This document shows, one piece after another, positions 63,245 through 64,000 of a DNA stretch of 64,000 nt (its first letter is position 1; each line of letters begins with the position of its first letter). The notes below the pieces were generated by a model. The model made no database searches and was not told where the DNA came from. It was given only the letters and a program-made list of their open reading frames with translations. The translations under genes and the position numbers were made by a program. Origin of the DNA: Nocardioides sp. (lineage in GTDB: Bacteria; Actinomycetota; Actinomycetes; Propionibacteriales; Nocardioidaceae); the NCBI RefSeq assembly GCF_030149505.1, contig NZ_JASBRN010000071.1, positions 17,406-81,405 on the forward strand. The letters run 5' to 3'.

Positions 63245-64000
63245 ATGATGAAGGACGAGCCGTCGGGGCTCTTGTCGGAGCTACGACAGGCCGAGCACCG
63301 GCCGTCCCTGCTGGCCTTCGTGCTGGTGACCGTGGCGGCCTCGCTCGTGGTCGCCACCGGCATCCGCGTCGACGGTGTCGGGAGCGTCCTCAACCCGCTC
63401 CCGCGCTGGCTCTTCGCCATCGGCGCCGACCTGGCGGATGACGAGGACGAACTGCCGCTGCGCGCAGTCCAGGCCGGCCGCTCGCTACGCCCCGAGGCCC
63501 GCCTCCCCGTTCCTCCGCGGACGCCGGTGGTGTCGCGCGGACACGTCCCCGTGCCGCTGGCCCCACCGTCGCCGGTCGGTGCCGGTGCGAGCGCCGGTGG
63601 TCCGTCCGGCCGCCCCGGGGGAGGCGACGCCGGAGCGGGGGGCGGCCCGGGATCGTCCGGGCCGGGCGGCGGTGCCGGCGTCGGGTCGGACGGTGCGTCG
63701 GGGCCGGGCGGTGGACAGCCCGAGCAACCCGGGCCGGGCGGTGGACAGCCCGAGCAGCCCGGGCCGGGCGGCGGACAGCCCGAGCAGCCCGGGCCGGGCG
63801 GCGGACAGCCCGAGCAGCCCGAGCAGCCAGGGCAGCCAGGTCAGCCGGGGGGTAACGGGAACGGCAATGCCGGCGGGAACGGGAACGGCAACGCGGGCGG
63901 GAACGGCAACGGCAATGCCGGCGGGAACGGCAACGGCAACGCGGGCGGGAACGGCAACGGCAACGCGGGCGGGAACGGCAACGGCAACGCGGGCGGGAAC
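63245..64000 (+). CDS. Single-pass membrane protein with Pro/Gln and Gly/Asn repeats, paralogue 2 (partial)
   Basis: At least 252 residues, open to the right edge with no stop. It repeats the plan of the preceding gene: LLSELRQAEHRPSLLAFVL, membrane segment with SLVVATGIRVDGVGSVLNPLP, then LPLRAVQAG. After a Pro/Gly-rich linker come four 30-base units encoding GPGGGQPEQP (63701-63820), then 24-base units encoding GGNGNGNA, six and a half copies within the window (63848-64000). The ATG at 63245 is followed directly by a second ATG. Function unknown; surface display of a flexible, hydrophilic polymer-like stalk is the simplest reading (inference). Confidence 0.82.
   Translation, partial: MMKDEPSGLLSELRQAEHRPSLLAFVLVTVAASLVVATGIRVDGVGSVLNPLPRWLFAIGADLADDEDELPLRAVQAGRSLRPEARLPVPPRTPVVSRGHVPVPLAPPSPVGAGASAGGPSGRPGGGDAGAGGGPGSSGPGGGAGVGSDGASGPGGGQPEQPGPGGGQPEQPGPGGGQPEQPGPGGGQPEQPEQPGQPGQPGGNGNGNAGGNGNGNAGGNGNGNAGGNGNGNAGGNGNGNAGGNGNGNAGGN
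63701..63820 (+). repeat. 30-bp tandem repeat x4
   Basis: Four consecutive units at 63701, 63731, 63761 and 63791, differing at one or two bases, each encoding GPGGGQPEQP. Confidence 0.9.
63848..64000 (+). repeat. 24-bp tandem repeat, more than six copies, running off the window
   Basis: Units start at 63848, 63872, 63896, 63920, 63944 and 63968, encoding GGNGNGNA; only synonymous changes among them. The array continues past the right edge. Confidence 0.92.

Noticed and set aside
62839..64000. CRISPR or non-coding satellite
   Set aside because: Repeats are multiples of three, in frame with a conserved N-terminal head and vary at synonymous positions, so they are coding.

Overview
The window is 64 kb of very high-GC DNA with the stamp of a nocardioform actinobacterium, most likely Nocardioides or another Nocardioidaceae. 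The evidence is the GC-saturated third codon positions, frequent GTG starts, tandem clpP genes, a mycothiol-type DsbA reductase, GPP34, DUF3618 and tail-less SSB proteins, and many genes with a TANNNT -10 box only 6-8 bases before the start codon (leaderless transcription). It reads as an ordinary chromosomal core: six tRNA genes and about 60 protein genes in short operons, with no prophage, insertion sequence, rRNA or CRISPR array.

Layout. 1-3.6 kb: a NarL/DesK-type two-component system divergent from a two-gene ABC exporter. 3.7-5.7 kb: rph-rdgB-acyltransferase operon, then tRNA-Leu. 5.8-14.9 kb: secreted lipase, acetyltransferase, lipoprotein, bcp/DUF3618 divergent pair, GroES-like protein, a secreted Pro-rich protein behind 11-bp direct repeats, two coupled unknown genes, DoxX, truncated globin, tRNA-Lys and a CrtI-like oxidoreductase. 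15-25.4 kb: sensor kinase, pirin, tRNA-His, orn, a DsbA-like/adenosine deaminase pair, a PIG-L deacetylase, a SnoaL-like protein, tRNA-Arg, then a lone receiver, a 24-codon small ORF, an atypical cytochrome P450 and a histidine kinase. 25.4-34.6 kb: pepP, PrsW, two dynamin-like GTPases, a tail-less SSB, ettA and a MarR regulator. 34.7-47.6 kb: thiolase, tandem-hotdog thioesterase, GlbO, OsmC, MscS, pepN, a CHAP cell-wall protein, a DsbA-family reductase, DUF2254 and an amidase. 47.6-56.4 kb: GPP34, metG, ECF sigma with a membrane partner, LURP-like protein, esterase, rpiB, Nei glycosylase, SpoIIE-type phosphatase, tRNA-Gly and tRNA-Pro. 56.4-62.2 kb: the protein-quality-control block tig, a hydrolase, clpP1-clpP2 and clpX. 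62.4-64 kb: two tandem paralogues with one membrane segment followed by Gly/Asn/Pro repeats; the second runs off the right edge.

The strongest leads for something undescribed are the receiver/P450/kinase cluster, whose P450 lacks the oxygen-activating acid-alcohol pair; the two repeat-rich membrane paralogues after clpX; a GTGCAC-N4-GTGCAC operator placed identically before two genes 36 kb apart; and the 11-bp-phased CTTGAG repeats before a secreted protein.
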